7,850 nt of DNA, taken from ZC4RG35 sp036375695. GTDB lineage: Bacteria > Actinomycetota > Acidimicrobiia > Spongiisociales > ZC4RG35. Of this stretch, positions 7,647 through 7,850 are shown piece after piece. The notes under the pieces are model-generated. The model saw nothing but the letters and a program-made list of their open reading frames with translations, was not told where the DNA came from and made no database searches. Both the position numbers and the translations under genes were made by a program. Within the stretch, counting starts at the first letter, position 1; the number at the start of each line of letters is the position of its first letter. The stretch spans positions 1 through 7,850 of the forward strand of contig DASVBU010000035.1 of assembly GCA_036375695.1 (NCBI GenBank), written 5' to 3'.

Positions 7647-7850
7647 TCAGGGGACCGCTACCCGCGGGTCATTCCCTGTTCCCGAGCGATTTCGCCACCT
7701 GACCCCCATCAGCCGAGGAACCTCCGAGCCAACAGATTCTTGATCGGACAATTCCATCAGTCGTTCCAGACTCCATCCGGCGTCCGCCGCGGCGTTGAGC
7801 AGGTCCGACATGCTGCGGTGGAAGAAGACCACTTCGCCTCCACCCGCAGG
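7647..7850 (-). CDS. C-terminal end of a probable class I methyltransferase (partial)
   Basis: The reading frame is open from the right edge of the window to a TGA at 7649-7647, giving 67 residues; the start lies outside. The segment VVFFHRSMSDLLNAAADAGW followed by LERLMEL resembles the C-terminal part of UbiE/type 11 SAM methyltransferases. In those proteins a histidine-arginine pair and a helix ending in AGW or AGF precede the last strand, and PRLMGVRWR fits that final strand. The tail after it (NRSGTGNDPRVAVP) has no recognisable feature. The SAM-binding part is not visible, so the assignment rests on the C-terminus alone. It is probably transcribed with the methyltransferase 14 bp downstream. 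Confidence 0.6.
   Translation of the reverse strand, partial: PAGGGEVVFFHRSMSDLLNAAADAGWSLERLMELSDQESVGSEVPRLMGVRWRNRSGTGNDPRVAVP

Overview
The window is GC-rich chromosomal DNA, and every gene I can support lies on the minus strand. It reads as core genome of an actinomycete-type bacterium (Actinomycetota). The evidence is the gene order uvrC - rapZ - yvcK - pgk - tpiA - secG, the arginine in place of the Walker A lysine in RapZ, the GGGHG form of the YvcK nucleotide motif, and very strong GC bias at third codon positions. A deep-branching class such as Acidimicrobiia is possible, but that placement is inference.

Layout in the direction of transcription, right to left. At the right edge is the C-terminal end of a gene that looks like a class I SAM-dependent methyltransferase (7647 to beyond 7850), followed after 14 bp by a complete small methyltransferase (7024-7632). 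Both have lower GC than the rest. Next comes a tightly packed block: uvrC (5146-6969), rapZ (4269-5138), yvcK (3301-4272), pgk (2160-3299), tpiA (1396-2163) and gpmA (638-1399). Junctions within this block are 7 bp, a GTGA overlap, 1 bp, a GTGA overlap and an ATGA overlap, so it is very likely one translationally coupled transcript. After a 74-bp spacer holding a small hairpin comes secG (324-563), and 25 bp further on a tRNA-Leu with an encoded CCA (209-298). The last 208 bases carry no convincing gene. They do hold two long inverted repeats arranged so that the stems cross, as in an H-type pseudoknot.

Functionally the block joins DNA repair (UvrC), two regulators of cell-wall precursor and central carbon supply (RapZ, YvcK), three lower-glycolysis enzymes (triosephosphate isomerase, phosphoglycerate kinase, phosphoglycerate mutase), a translocase subunit (SecG) and a tRNA. 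Two genes usually found in the actinobacterial version of this cluster, whiA and gap, are missing from between yvcK and pgk, and gpmA sits between tpiA and secG. The points most worth a second look are the possible pseudoknot RNA at 17-114, the rare A34 (AAG) anticodon of the tRNA-Leu, and the whiA/gap gap. I see no mobile element, CRISPR array, toxin-antitoxin pair or clear new defence system.
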